Assembly (NCBI GenBank): GCA_037903475.1
Contig: JBAJFG010000111.1
Span: 3,534,001-3,598,000 of the forward strand
Length of the DNA: 64,000 nucleotides
Source: Ancylostoma caninum
Taxonomy: Eukaryota; Nematoda; Chromadorea; Rhabditida; Ancylostomatidae
Direction of reading: 5' to 3'
In this document: one piece after another, positions 56,201 through 63,461 of the stretch
Position numbering within the stretch: the stretch's first letter is position 1
Layout: every line of letters starts with the position of its first letter
The notes under the pieces: generated by a model
The model's input: only the letters and a program-made list of their open reading frames with translations
Databases searched by the model: none
What the model was told of the DNA's origin: nothing
Program-made: the position numbers and the translations under genes

Positions 56201-59200
56201 AGATTATAACTTTGTATTCATTTATTTTCGATTGTTTATTTTTTGAATCATTTATATTGAGTATTCAATATTATAACTGACACTCCCAATTTTTTTCTCC
56301 ACCCGGCTCCCCAAAGTGGCGGAGACCTTGATTTTCCTCCCACCTTAACCCCCCCCCCCCCTTCTTCTCGCCCACTTTTTGCGTCCGCTTGCTGTACCCA
56401 TAAATATACCTGTAGTAGATGCAAACGTAATCAGTAATTACAATCTTTCACTCTGTTTCTCGTGTTATTATAGTAGTGGTTCATTGAGCTTCTTGTGGGA
56501 GGAGTTATCTGTAACCGAGTCAAAATACGCACATCGCACCCCCACCATATGTTCCCATCGTGTCCCAACGAAGAAATCAACTTCGTTTCTGTCCCCAACC
56601 TCCGTAAAAGACAAAATTAATATCGTTTAGTTTTGTCTTACATGGATGTTGTTGACCGCTTCTTCTTTCAAATTCGCGTACCTACACCTAAATTGGCATG
56701 AGCTTTTCGAATTGTACTATAATCTTCTGAATTCAGCCGAGCAGTAAGTCGAAGGAGGAGGTACCATGAGATTAAAAGTTTGCAGGTGATAATATGCGAG
56801 CCTCTGTTATGTAATTTGAAACAAGTCAGGTTCGTCTTTTCACTGCGTCTTGTCAGTGCTGATCAATTTTTTCATTAAAGGCAGTGTGTCACCTCGTTTT
56901 CTTGTCTGAGGTTTTGGCAGATCCTGAATCTTCTCGATGCGCTGAATCCAATGGTATTCATAGAATGCTACAAAACGGCCTCAAAACCCGTTTTTCATTC
57001 ATTTTTCGGGACGGCGTTCGGAACAGTTTGACGGTGCAACAAAGGCGGCCAGAAAGCATAATCACGGACCGCTCCACCCAAGTGGTCCGTGAGCTGTGCA
57101 TTCGGACCCTCCGAAAGTGGGTCACCGCCATTTTTATGCGTTATGACGTACATCATTGGAAGCAGCGTAACGAGAAGGTCTAGAGTATGTTGATATTCAC
57201 GGCCCATGAAACAGGGTGACACACTGCTTTTAAGCAATCAAAATAAATAATAAATGAATAGTGATGCATGCCTGTGGTTGTCGTGCATTCAGTCAAAGTC
57301 GCTCAATTGCTGAGGGTAAATCATAATATGTAATCCGTGAATCTTGGCAATTTTATCATTAAACCGATCATTCTAATCATGGATGCTCGAATATTCGACT
57401 ATTCGAATGATCGAATATTTCAACTTTTCGAATGATTCGAATATTCGAATAACCGAATATTTTAACCTTTCGAATCATTCGAATATTCGAATAATCGAAC
57501 ATTTTGACTTTCCGAATTATTCGAATATTCGAATAACGAAAATTTCAAATTATTCGAATATTCGTTCGAAAATATTCGTTCGAATACCAATGTATAGTGA
57601 GAGCCACTCAAAAATCTCATTCGAAGCATGCTTTCACTCCATCCTTCGCTTGGGTTCGGCCAGGCTTCGCTGATCGTATGAATCCGCGCACCCTATGATC
57701 AGATTATTTCGAGACAGGTTCTAGCTTATCTCATGTAACTGACACTCTTGGGAAAATGCAAAAATACAAATTAGTTTCATTATACAAACAAGCCAACACA
57801 GCTTAATTCAAACAATTAGGATTGTACGGTTTTACCACCGTTGTCATCGTGTCTAGTATACGCTCTTGCCAATCAAGCAAGCGGGAATTGATAACTTCTC
57901 GTTTAAGTCATCAGCAAAGTCAGGAATTCTATACCTATGTATTTCTATGCCTATTCTCAAGTCTCTTTATACAAGATGTGATTTCAAGCACAGGTTTAGT
58001 GAGATTTGTGCTAGATGCATGCGCTCCTCTGAAAAAATCACTTTTTAGGGATTGCACGTTGATAAACTTGACAAGTGTGTTTTGGACTGCAAAATCCCCG
58101 AAGAGGAAGTAGAGGAGGAAAACAAGGTATGTGTGCATTTAGACTGTTTTCATGAAACGCTATCGGTCCGGTGTTGTACAAAGCAATTAGACAATAGGAA
58201 TCATGCCAAAGTTCCCCTCGAATACTTCGCTGGTCACGATCAGTTGTTATAGTTTTCTGTGTTTGACTTTAAATCCTAAGCATATAAACAGAACTCGCAT
58301 TGATATTCATTTCATTTTCCTAACTCGGGACTGTGTGGAACACAGAAATGAAGAAGCAGAGATATTCGGGACTACATATAGATCAACCCAATGTAAATAA
58401 ATCTGTCGTGGTTTTCCATGAAAAAAAAAAGCTGTTTGATGCTAGGAAAACAGCTTCATTTGCTTTTTGTTGCGATTTGTGATGCGAAGGCATAGGATTC
58501 TTAAGAACGAAGAATGTGCAAGAATGTTGTGGTGCAGGGGAAGTATTTTCTCGTGATTCTCGGATTGGTCATCTTGCTAAAATCATTCTCAATGATACTA
58601 GCAGTGGGAAACATAGTGCGCATGCCAAAGACTGAAAGGAACGATATACAGCAACGAATTCTCTAATGAGGAGGTGCTTACGGAGGGAGTGGGTCCTGTC
58701 GAAAAACGGGCGTCGCTAATGATGCACCATGGATATGCATGTGCTACGCAGGTTCTGTCGACAGCCACACACATTCACAAGGATGGCTGCAGCACTTCTG
58801 TAAACCGTAAAGATGAGCAACGTCGAACTTTCAATAAATAAAAGCAGGACGTCTTTGATGCTTCAAAATTGTTAGAATTACCGGTTCGAAATTATGGATA
58901 GTATGCGTAGAAGTGGTTTGGCCGTAACTGCTCAAAAATGACATCATGTGATGAAATGGACTGGGATTTTGTGACTAGCACAACAACTATCTTCTACATT
59001 AAAAGAAAAAAAATCCCGCAAAATCTTTCGGGGGTACATATCTGAAGTCAAAGTTTGATCTCAAAATTTCCATCTTTCAAAACTAAACAAAAATTTCATT
59101 CAAAATGGTAAGAAAAAGTGGTCCAAATGCTCAATAGTTACCCCTTCTTCGTGAGTGTGCGCGGTGTCAACAGGAGCACCTAACACCTTCACATCCATCG

Positions 59201-62200
59201 GGCATCATATGCCATTCCCAGGGCGCAGCACCAGGTGGTCATTGACCACCAGGACTTAGTAGCGTCCTGTAGATTCAGGGGGCTTAGCACCAATGTCCGG
59301 GGCGTAGCCAACCGCTAACCGTCTACTGATGTTGAGCACAAACAGATTTCAGAGAGGCACGTCTGGAGGATCATCAAAATCGTGGCTGAAGATCACTGTC
59401 GTTCAACCATTTGTTACATCCCTACCCTGCACTCTGGTGCGCTCCAGTGATAATCAGGTGTTGCTCAACCTGTAGGAGACGTATCATGTTGGAATTCTGA
59501 TTGTAGATGCGCACTATACCAACAAGTATTCCCCCCAAAGTGGCACACTTCGTTTCTGAGAAACCGTCTTCATTTTTGGAAAAAAAAAACGTCATTAATG
59601 GTCAAAAAGTGGTTTTTGACCATTTTTTGACCATTAGTGACAGTTTTTTTCCAAAAACGAAGACGGTTTCTCAAAAACGAAAGATGCCACTTTGGGGGAG
59701 AGTTGGTACCACCTAGGCGCATTTCTTGGAGTTGACAGCGTATCGGAACCCTTCTTCAAAAAAGAGAAATTTCCTGGGAAAGTTCCCGGTTCGAGAAAAA
59801 ACACGCTCCAATGACAATTTCTTGCATCTGACAGGTTCTGCAACAAGTTTCAACCAGTTTTACCGGGATCAAACAGTTCCGGACCAAGATCGGTTTTTCG
59901 AGGATTTTAGCTTGATTTTGAGGTTATTTGGGCTGTCTTCGCTAAATGGTACGCATTTCTTGCTGAAACATCATTCGTCGTCTCCCTAACGCTTATTTAA
60001 GTCACTTTTTAGTGCTATCTGCTTTTCCTGAAAGAACCCTAGCGTGTAGGTACTTAGTAGCTCATTTCGGAATCCGACTTAGTACTCCCCAACCGACACT
60101 GACCACCTAGTGCTGCGCCCTGGCCATCCCACTTTTCCGACGGGACCCAAACGCTACGGCGCCGCGCTTACATGCGTTGGCCTCAGAATATGAAGCGCAA
60201 CCTGCGTTCTCATTCTGCTTCATTTCTTCGACGTCTTCCTTTTTCCGGACCAAAGGCCATGGAACGTAAAAGGGAAGCCTGGAAATGGCCGTAAGATTAA
60301 AGAGGAAAACGCAGAACGGAACATCTCATCTCATCACATGATAAGATACGATCTGTATGTAGTGTTGTGCGGAGTACCCAAAGTTCGTATGCTGGAGAGC
60401 ATCCGAAAAAGCAACTTTCCAAACCATTGCATTCATTACCTTACATATCCTCCTACATAAATCCTGCTAAACGCCCTTGCAGACTTTTGGCGCAGCGAAG
60501 TTTAGGCGTAGCGCGCGTCGCCGCGGCGATCGCCGAGGCGAAGATCCGGCGACAAGAGCTTAGTTACTTTTCCCACCGCTTGATGTGATGACAGTAGCGG
60601 TATTTTGTTGCCGGGCGACAACATTTGCCGTAGACTCACTTTTGTCCGGAAGTGGCGGCGCCTCCGCAGCAAAAGTCTGCAAGTCTCTTAAAACTCAAAT
60701 TTTTCCAGAGCGCGGAGAGGACGTGTTTGCTATATTGTACTCCGCCTACAGTGTTTTCGCGAGGGAAACTGACGAAACGGTCGGTCGATCCCTAGAGAAG
60801 AAAGCGCAGATCCCCCCATGTCACCTGGTTGGGCGGGGCTGGGTGAATGTATAGTGGAGTCGTTTCGACAGTGCGTTGTCCGCGGAAGCGGCCCCGCTGG
60901 CATTGGAGCACGTAGTGCGGTTGGTCAAACAGTTGACTCACGATGGATCCGGCTTCTTTGACGGGTTTTATCGTCTGTTCCCTTCTTCATTTGTTCTAAG
61001 AGCTGAGAAAGAACAATATAAGGAGAAACAAGCTACAAAACTCTTCAAAGATACTAGATGAATCATAGGTCAACTTTTTGACCGACCGCGCTGCGTGCTC
61101 CAATGCCAGGGAGCCGCTGTCGCGGAAAACGCACTGTCAAAACGACTCCACTATACATATATAGCCGAACTCCGCTGGGCCAGCCACGCATGGCCCAGTG
61201 GCGCATGGCCCTGGCCAAGCGTGCATGGCCCATCGCGTATGACCCGGTATTCCGGCGTGGGCCGCTGGCCCTGTCCACAAGCGCGCCGTTTACCACGTTA
61301 TCTGAAACGTTGTAGGGCAGAAAAATGAACATATGGAGACCTGATCACCCAGTATAGGGCGTGAGAGACGACCTCACGCATGGGATACGCATATGTCGGA
61401 AAGGCAGTTCATGTTAGATGCGCGCGTGAGCCCCGCATCGAACGCATACACATGTTTGCGTTTGATTTTCAATGAAGATCGGTCAACACTAGTGTGGATT
61501 AGGCAAGGTTTACTATGAACACTGTATCTCATAGGATCTTCTAAAACTTTGCATAGAAGGGTTGCTTTAGGCGCTGGTCACAATTATTTTGCATTATTTT
61601 GCATGCCAGCTTCGTTTTCTCCCCGAAATCTGCATCTTCTCTGAATCTGCTACCGAAAATGGAGTAACGGTAGAAAATGGATGCGATATTCATAATCAGG
61701 GCCCAAAACAACCCTCCTACACAAAATTTGAGAGGACTGCAAGAGATTCCATCTCTGCAGTATGCCTACCGTTACCCTATAAAAACTAAGTAGCGGTACA
61801 AATTGGATGCAATTTCCATGTCCAGAACCTCAAGTAACCCCCTAGGCAAAGTTTGCGCGGGATACTTCACCTCGGAGTTTTGGAGCAGGACTTGCCGAAA
61901 AGTGCCACTGAATCTTCCCATTTCTACGCAGTAACCTTGTTTGATAACTGTGCACTGAAATGGAACAGTGCTATGCCATCATTGGAATTATCTGTAGAAA
62001 GAGCGATATGAAGATCCTTTTTGGTGAAGGAATGAAAACTACGCATGAATCCGGACAAAAAACGAAGATTTTGTCGCATGGCCCTACCAAAAGTAGTGGG
62101 CCATGCTTGGCCCAGTGAGCACCGATTTCGAATTGCGCGTGCTGCTCCCGGAATACGAGGCCATCGCATATGGCCCAGTTGGCCACGCATGGCCCTGGGC

Positions 62201-62880
62201 CAAACCGCGCCGGAATACGGCTAATAGTGGATTCGTTTTGACAGCGCATTGTCCGCGACAGTTGTCCGTTGACCCCGATCGATGCGGCTTCTTTTGACGA
62301 GTTCTTTTGTCTGATCACTACTTCAGTTGTTCTGAGAACAAAGAAAGAACAATATAAGAAGAAACAAGCGGTAAAACTTTTCAGAGATGGCGGATCGATC
62401 ACAGATCAACTATTTGACTGACCGCGCTGCGTGCTTCACTGCCGGGAGAGCTGCAGAGAGATACAGAGAACTCCAAACGTACGTAGACAAGAGTCGAGAC
62501 CGCGGCGCGGCTCTCTTGGGTAGAGTCATGGGAGCTCAGCATAGTGTGCGCCTGCGTCTCTGCCCAAGAGAGCTGCGCCGCGGTCTCGACTCTTGTCTAC
62601 GTACATCTGGAGCTTCCTATATGTGTGTTGTAATAACCGCACCGCAAAAAGTATTTTGAAAGATTTGGCGACACATTCTATGGAAAGGCACCCCTCACAG
62701 TGCCTCCCCCGTGCGTCCACCACTCGTATTTAAATAATAGTTTTTTCCCAGTTTGTCATTTAGGTCGACTCCACTGAAATGGAAGCAGTTCAACCGGAAC
62801 CAGACGCTCTTGGACCAGTGCTGGATTCAGCTGCAACATTAGGAATTTTCCTTCCATTCCTAGTTATTTTTATTCGATAA
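37511..62880 (+). CDS. Eight-exon secreted cysteine-rich, probably GPI-anchored protein (DUF19/T20D4.11-like)
   Basis: Exons: 37511-37573, 38105-38245, 51139-51246, 51305-51382, 51646-51735, 51810-51911, 58049-58126 and 62764-62880. All have AG acceptors and GT donors, every intron is phase 0 and every exon is a multiple of three, giving about 258 residues. Residues 1-17 are a signal peptide (MRCFVCIIAVVV...GIA). Mature cysteines lie at 22, 30, 57, 66, 77, 113, 127, 158, 176, 186, 204 and 208. That even set of 12, with an LTYACSAEGQE motif, an RDCL motif and LMCKSLTNMFK near the C-terminus, resembles the nematode-specific DUF19 family. Residues 246-257 are a short hydrophobic end preceded by small residues (DSAAT), as in GPI-anchor signals. 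Function of the family is unknown. The splice structure is well supported; the family name is less so. Extra exons inside the 12.9-kb intron 2 are possible. Confidence 0.65.
38246..40352. other. Intron 2 of the DUF19-like gene, first part
   Basis: AT-rich, with many short frames and no recognised repeat or exon. The plus frame 39570-39872 has no splice support. Confidence 0.35.
40353..40552. mobile_element. GGTTG-ended MITE, copy 2
   Basis: Starts TTATAGTTGCTGCATGTCAAATT and ends AACGCATCAAATTTGATGCGCGGCAACCATGAA, an imperfect inverted repeat. The middle (GAAACTGCGTTTCTATCTTTGCCGCATCGAGG, TGAAATTTCGGGA) matches copy 1 at 7257-7468. Confidence 0.6.
40711..40870. repeat. 31-bp minisatellite, GCTGCGGTTCTTCCGAATA unit
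   Basis: Five imperfect units of about 31 bases around TAGCTGCTGCGGTTCTTC and GAATAGCTG. Scattered units of the same family lie at 41128-41310 and 53575-53690. Confidence 0.65.
40871..41387. repeat. Intronic sequence with further GCTGCGGTCCTTCCGAA units
   Basis: Between the minisatellite and the nested gene, units such as TGCTGCGGTCCTTCCAACAG (41288-41310) and GATCCGCTGTGGTCCTTCCG (41226-41245) are interspersed with unassigned DNA. Minus frames here are translations of the repeat. Confidence 0.45.
41388..41393 (-). terminator. Poly(A) signal of the nested peptide gene
   Basis: AATAAA on the minus strand, 16 bases downstream of the TAA at 41409-41411, the short spacing normal for compact nematode genes. 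Confidence 0.55.
41388..41819 (-). CDS. Two-exon gene for a 67-residue secreted peptide precursor, nested in an intron
   Basis: On the minus strand TTTTTCTTCCTACTAG lies one base before ATG 41818, an ideal splice or trans-splice acceptor. Exon 1 (41818-41672, 49 codons) begins MSRCDYWLAALFLVFFHFAP, a clear signal peptide, followed by LIQQWDESRGIMPPPKRRHY and PHSLIPLNA, then a GTGAGT donor. Exon 2 (41465-41409) follows AACAAATCAG in the same phase, encodes ESGDPSVVYPSYEHEMGI and ends at TAA. A poly(A) signal lies 16 bases beyond the stop (41388-41393). The KRR site between PPP and HYP is a likely proprotein-convertase target, so a peptide hormone or neuropeptide-like precursor is plausible. 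No conserved peptide family is recognised. The gene is antisense to and inside intron 2 of the DUF19-like gene. Confidence 0.55.
41820..43859. other. Intron sequence with simple repeats and decayed MITE pieces
   Basis: Contains an A-run (about 42061-42076), an AATATAATATATAATAATA patch at 42115-42160 and (AAAT)n at 42221-42249. Two degenerate stretches resemble the CAGTGGCGG MITE family: 43050-43320, with GGTGGGGGCGTGAAGAAAG and a TTCATTCTCGAATGGGAGAG end, and 43310-43480, with TGGAAACCATTACGGGAAATAAAATTAAT. No gene. Confidence 0.45.
43973..43980 (+). promoter_or_regulatory. TATA-like box in the second Penelope-type spacer
   Basis: TATAAAAG lies between the arms, equivalent to the TATATA box of the first pair. 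Confidence 0.35.
44169..44202 (+). ncRNA. Hammerhead-like motif, second pair
   Basis: CTGACGA, a GGCG/CGCC stem II with ACAT loop, then GAAAC and an ACGG/CCGT stem III. TCGAC upstream can pair with GTCGA downstream as stem I. The base at the cleavage position would be G, which is normally not cut, so this copy may be inactive. The other arm has lost the CTGACGA half. Confidence 0.4.
44546..44800 (+). mobile_element. CAGTGGCGGACGC-family MITE, nearly full length
   Basis: Starts CAGTGGCGGATGCAAAAAGTGGGCGGG, continues TGGCGTCTCCGCCGCTTTAGGGACCCGGACGGAAA, an AATAA-rich core and a decayed TTGGCGCTCCC...GCGTCC end. Confidence 0.6.
44801..45469. other. Unassigned intron sequence
   Basis: The plus frame 45087-45365 (MNFIDICARTPHPERFCPRS..., CERIVIVLSDEESMQISCSW) has coding-like composition but no acceptor or donor of the gene's phase that I can defend. 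Confidence 0.3.
45470..45840 (+). mobile_element. Decayed relative of the Tc1-like element at 21477-22332
   Basis: Shares TTATAACACTAATA...CAGTTTTCACTG-like sequence and, above all, a short frame at 45702-45809 starting MKHALWLWIFLQSVLLTGN. The 21.9-kb copy has MRKHALRLRIFLLFVLLTGI at the same place. TTTTCCTATACTCTTGATATAATT resembles a Tc1 terminal sequence. Boundaries unclear. Confidence 0.4.
45930..47260 (-). mobile_element. Mariner relic interrupted by a younger mariner
   Basis: The minus frame at 47245-46998 encodes QPHIARATKTEVMKFGRTIL and SYSPYLAPSLYHLFPISNV, the C-terminal catalytic part of a mariner transposase. In it the usual PDLAPSDYHLF has become PYLAPSLYHLF, so the third catalytic Asp is lost. 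The same protein resumes left of the inserted element, at 46073-46020, with LPERWQKTMHANANGAYFK and its stop. Joining the flanks restores one continuous order, which proves the nesting. A GTTTGTCCTAGAACTTTCGACG-like end lies near 45,940. Confidence 0.7.
46076..46995 (+). mobile_element. Internally deleted mariner inserted into the relic
   Basis: Termini GGTTGGTGCATAATTAATGCG and CGCATTAACTATGCACCAACC are bordered by TA (46074-46075, 46996-46997). About 180 bases at each end are related inverted repeats. A frame at 46368-46670 keeps part of the helix-turn-helix region (SLEEDGSLTTRMLSELFNVD, HSTMVLPLKRL) but the catalytic domain is absent. Sister of 25035-26136, with an empty site for the nested MITE. 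Confidence 0.8.
47432..48700 (-). pseudogene. RTE-type LINE endonuclease domain, 3'-truncated and broken
   Basis: Reading the minus strand: AATLNVGS (catalytic Asn), after a stop CVVQERRWSGNKSK (catalytic Glu), GVGVIVPESYRDLIAE, then VVEGDLNGHVG and CHGGFGYGT (catalytic Asp/Asn box). After a decayed part follow QHRPLICTLKITPPKKYEER (catalytic His) and WTDEVKSTVREKKRLYIPWL. These are the apurinic-type endonuclease and linker of RTE/BovB-like LINEs, also annotated as craniofacial development protein 2-like. Reverse transcriptase is missing. Together with the RT relic at 22636-23545 it shows two truncated copies of one LINE family. Confidence 0.8.
48701..50109. other. Unassigned intron sequence
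   Basis: 48701-49110 may be the 5' untranslated part of the RTE relic (same orientation), with a G-run at 48869-48878. The remainder has only short frames. Confidence 0.35.
50110..50900 (-). repeat. Inverted copy of the 116-bp repeat family
   Basis: Minus-strand blocks matching the arrays at 9.4-11.5 kb: GGGGTTTCTC-like, GAAAAATCGATGAAGTCAATAAATCG, GGAACCCC, ATTTTGCAC and, at the right end, TGATCACCATGAAATAGCCGG / GTGAAATATCCGAGTGGAG. Four or five diverged units. Confidence 0.55.
50901..51138. other. Intron sequence before exon 3
   Basis: No repeat recognised; ends in the GTGTTTTTTCAG acceptor. Confidence 0.4.
51139..51911 (+). CDS. Exons 3-6 of the DUF19-like gene
   Basis: Four short exons separated by introns of 58, 263 and 74 bases. 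Exon 3 (TTTTTTCAG acceptor) encodes DDLDEQHQCSHREVVEVSNT..., exon 4 encodes SYYLLTYACSAEGQEILTKH and RDCLKS, exon 5 encodes EKIGEMTLSAGTYLSEKF and an acidic EHDDDEEACTN, and exon 6 encodes LNLKLQEYIRAMSNLCSKHE and ends NMFK. All boundaries are phase 0. The donor after exon 3 (GTCGAG) is weak; the others are GTAGGT, GTATGG and GTGAGC. Confidence 0.7.
52185..52610 (+). pseudogene. Tc1-like element 3' remnant
   Basis: LDTSVEELKKANLGAWGCLE and FCSTITRMFEVAVNEG match the C-terminus of Tc1-type transposases. The following TGTTCCTATACTTTTGATAC and, at 52585-52606, CTATACTTTTGACATAGACTGTA are a Tc1-type terminal sequence ending at TA. Catalytic parts are missing. Confidence 0.55.
52694..53080 (+). 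other. Unassigned coding-like frame with Cys-pair motifs
   Basis: The second half, EQLEESETYALVEWEDRISC then KKCPPCEPEKKCGPCLIICQ, is hydrophilic with four closely spaced CxxC-type cysteines, suggesting a former zinc-binding segment. It lies in intron 6 of the DUF19-like gene but has no matching phase-0 boundaries, so it is more likely a transposon-derived or nested-gene fragment. Confidence 0.35.
53081..54636. other. Intron 6 sequence with minisatellite pieces
   Basis: GCTGCGGTGCTTCTGAATAG and GTTGCTGCGGTCCTCCC units at 53625-53670 belong to the 31-bp family at 40.7 kb. A direct repeat GGTTTTATCACT...TCATCCTCTGA occurs twice at 53221-53300. No gene recognised. Confidence 0.4.
55155..55842 (-). 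pseudogene. Mariner transposase N-terminal relic
   Basis: The minus frame from 55669 reads TFQLDKTEPPRN..., NVVQVARDIDNIC, IGRTAQKWYTRLRQGKFRFE and SRSGSP. That is the helix-turn-helix DNA-binding half of a mariner transposase (tandem HTH ending in a Gly/Arg-Pro linker). Upstream, GTTGGGAAATAAGTTCGTGCGGTTTTT (complement of 55812-55842) is a mariner terminal repeat. The catalytic half is absent or unreadable. Confidence 0.65.
56124..56394 (-). mobile_element. CAGTGGCGGACGC-family MITE, minus orientation
   Basis: Both termini are present: CTGTGGCGGACGCAAG at the left and TTTTTGCGTCCGCTTGCTG at the right. C-runs, TGGGTCACCG and GGCGGAGACC blocks match the family on the minus strand. Confidence 0.65.
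57593..58048. other. Intron sequence before exon 7
   Basis: No repeat or gene recognised; ends in the CACTTTTTAG acceptor. Confidence 0.35.
58049..58126 (+). CDS. Exon 7 of the DUF19-like gene
   Basis: Acceptor CTTTTTAG and donor GTATGT enclose 26 codons: GLHVDKLDKCVLDC, then an acidic KIPEEEVEEENK stretch. Phase 0 at both ends. The LDKCVLDC pair would supply the last two cysteines of the domain, and the acidic stretch may be a stalk before the membrane anchor. Confidence 0.65.
58127..59217. other. Intron 7, first part
   Basis: AT-rich with short frames and an A-run at about 58421-58430. Nothing recognised. Confidence 0.35.
59218..60123. mobile_element. 0.9-kb element with CCAGGGCGCAGCAC termini
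   Basis: CCAGGGCGCAGCACCAGGTGGTCA at 59218 is mirrored by TGACCACCTAGTGCTGCGCCCTGG ending at 60123, one mismatch in 24. The 906-base body has no recognised protein and contains the fold-back insert at 59507-59722. Flanks (CCATT and CCATC) hint at a 4-5-base duplication. Confidence 0.65.
59507..59722. mobile_element. Nested fold-back MITE
   Basis: Arms of about 100 bases (CCCAAAGTGGCA..., GAAACCGTCTTC, TTTTTGGAAAAAAA, CATTAATGGTCAAAAA) pair with their complements around a 15-base centre at about 59611. The frames on both strands of this palindrome are mirror artefacts. Confidence 0.7.
60124..60851. other. Unassigned intron sequence
   Basis: The CG-rich stretch 60480-60560 (GTCGCCGCGGCGATCGCC) and frames 60367-60854 have no recognised protein or splice support. 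Confidence 0.3.
60852..61153. mobile_element. TAGTGGAGTCGTTTTGACAG MITE, copy 1, TA-flanked
   Basis: Inverted ends TAGTGGAGTCGTTTCGACAG and CTGTCAAAACGACTCCACTA continue inward (AGTGCGTTGTCCGCGG, GGCATTGGAGCACG) for about 90 bases with mismatches. TA lies outside both (60850-60851, 61154-61155), which suggests a Tc1/mariner-type MITE. 302 bases, no protein. Confidence 0.7.
61185..61285. repeat. Palindromic GCATGGCCCAGTGGC minisatellite, block 1
   Basis: Short head-to-head and tandem words (GGCCAGCCACGCATGGCCCAG, GCATGGCCC, GGGCCGCTGGCCC) rich in GGCC. The same words return at 62085-62215. Confidence 0.5.
62085..62215. repeat. Palindromic GCATGGCCCAGT minisatellite, block 2
   Basis: GCATGGCCCTACC, GGGCCATGCTTGGCCCAGTG and GGCCACGCATGGCCCTGGGCC. 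Both blocks adjoin a copy of the TAGTGG MITE, so they may have moved together. Confidence 0.5.
62229..62460. mobile_element. TAGTGGATTCGTTTTGACAG MITE, copy 2 (right end cut)
   Basis: TAATAGTGGATTCGTTTTGACAG and CATTGTCCGCGACAG start it. The body matches copy 1 (GGCTTCTTTTGACG, GAAAGAACAATATAAG, GACTGACCGCGCTGCGTGCT), but the right terminus is replaced by the hairpin that follows. Confidence 0.6.
62464..62617. mobile_element. Hairpin MITE with 42-base perfect core arms
   Basis: GTACGTAGACAAGAGTCGAG followed by ACCGCGGCGCGGCTCTCTTGGG is mirrored (two mismatches) by CCCAAGAGAGCTGCGCCGCGG and TCTCGACTCTTGTCTACGTAC. Loop about 40 bases. No protein. Confidence 0.65.
62655..62727 (+). mobile_element. 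CAGTGGCGGACGC-family MITE, 3'-end fragment
   Basis: TTTGGCGACACATTCTATGG, a short C-run, GTGCGTCCACCACTCG: the right end of the family. It lies about 40 bases before the last exon of the DUF19-like gene. Confidence 0.5.
62764..62880 (+). CDS. Exon 8 of the DUF19-like gene with GPI-type tail
   Basis: After a TTTGTCATTTAG acceptor, 38 codons run VDSTEMEAVQPEPDALGPVL, then DSAAT and the hydrophobic LGIFLPFLVIFIR, ending at TAA 62878-62880. A short Pro/Glu spacer, a small-residue cleavage zone and a 12-residue hydrophobic end with one terminal Arg is the usual pattern for GPI attachment. A single-pass anchor with almost no cytoplasmic tail is the alternative. Confidence 0.6.
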   Translation, partial: VDSTEMEAVQPEPDALGPVLDSAATLGIFLPFLVIFIR

Positions 62881-63333
62881 GAAATGTAGATATTCTCAAT
62901 TCCTCAGAAATGTACCAGTCATAAATGACCTGCCATTCCAACTGCTTATTTTGGGACTATTTTCTGGCGACACAATAGTCGGTAGTCCTCTCGGCCAGAG
63001 CCAATTTTTGTCTTGTGAGAGTGGCTTTTCTTTAAAATACCACTAAAACTCGAGAGATTCTCAACCAATCCTATCTTAAGAAATCATTCGAGCTGGCAAT
63101 TGGATTGTATTTGAATTTCTCTTACGCATATACAAATGTAAAATAGATCTAGTCTCACAAGAAGTAGCAATTAGTTGGTACCGATGAATGATTTTGTATT
63201 CTAGTCCGTGAAATATATTGCGAAGAGGTTGCTCCCCCTGAAATAACTGCCCTATATTTGTCTTCAGTTGTGATAGTCTGTTTCTTCGAAGTTCTGTATG
63301 TGTTTGTGTGTATATGAGAGCGGACACATTTAG
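62881..63333. other. Intergenic or intron sequence between two genes
   Basis: 3' flank of the DUF19-like gene. I see no clear AATAAA close to the stop. It ends in the acceptor of the next exon (CACATTTAG). Confidence 0.4.
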
Positions 63334-63461
63334 CTTGCTTTACACTATTCCACACCCGGGACTCCAAAAAATCTGAAAAAAAATGTTCTTGGAACTCTGC
63401 GTGAGACGGGTGAGCAGTTGGAGTTATTTAAGGAGCTGAATCCGAATATGCTATTCGTCCT
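63334..63461 (+). CDS. Internal exon of an unidentified gene (partial, runs off the right edge)
   Basis: Acceptor ACACATTTAG ends at 63333. The open frame reads LALHYSTPGTPKNLKKNVLG, then TLRETGEQLELFKELNPNML and FV, to a GTACGG donor at 63462 (phase 2). An alternative donor, GTATCT at 63466, would leave phase 1. The composition is that of an ordinary soluble protein. I do not recognise the family. It cannot belong to the DUF19-like gene, whose last exon ends in a stop at 62880. Confidence 0.45.

Larger units (their letters stand above)
54637..57592. mobile_element. 2.96-kb TA-flanked element with TTCGAATATTCGAA-rich ends
   Basis: CATTGGTATTCG at 54637 is mirrored by CGAATACCAATG ending at 57592, each bordered by TA. 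Both ends continue into 130-200 bases of self-complementary words (TTCGAATAATTCGAA, ATTCGAATATTCGAAT), at 54655-54790 and 57385-57590. The interior carries a mariner relic and a MITE, so other elements have landed inside it. No transposase of its own is recognisable. Confidence 0.55.

Noticed and set aside
59507..59846. Two similar opposite-strand frames (SSFLEK-containing) that look like a gene pair
   Set aside because: They are the two strands of a palindrome.
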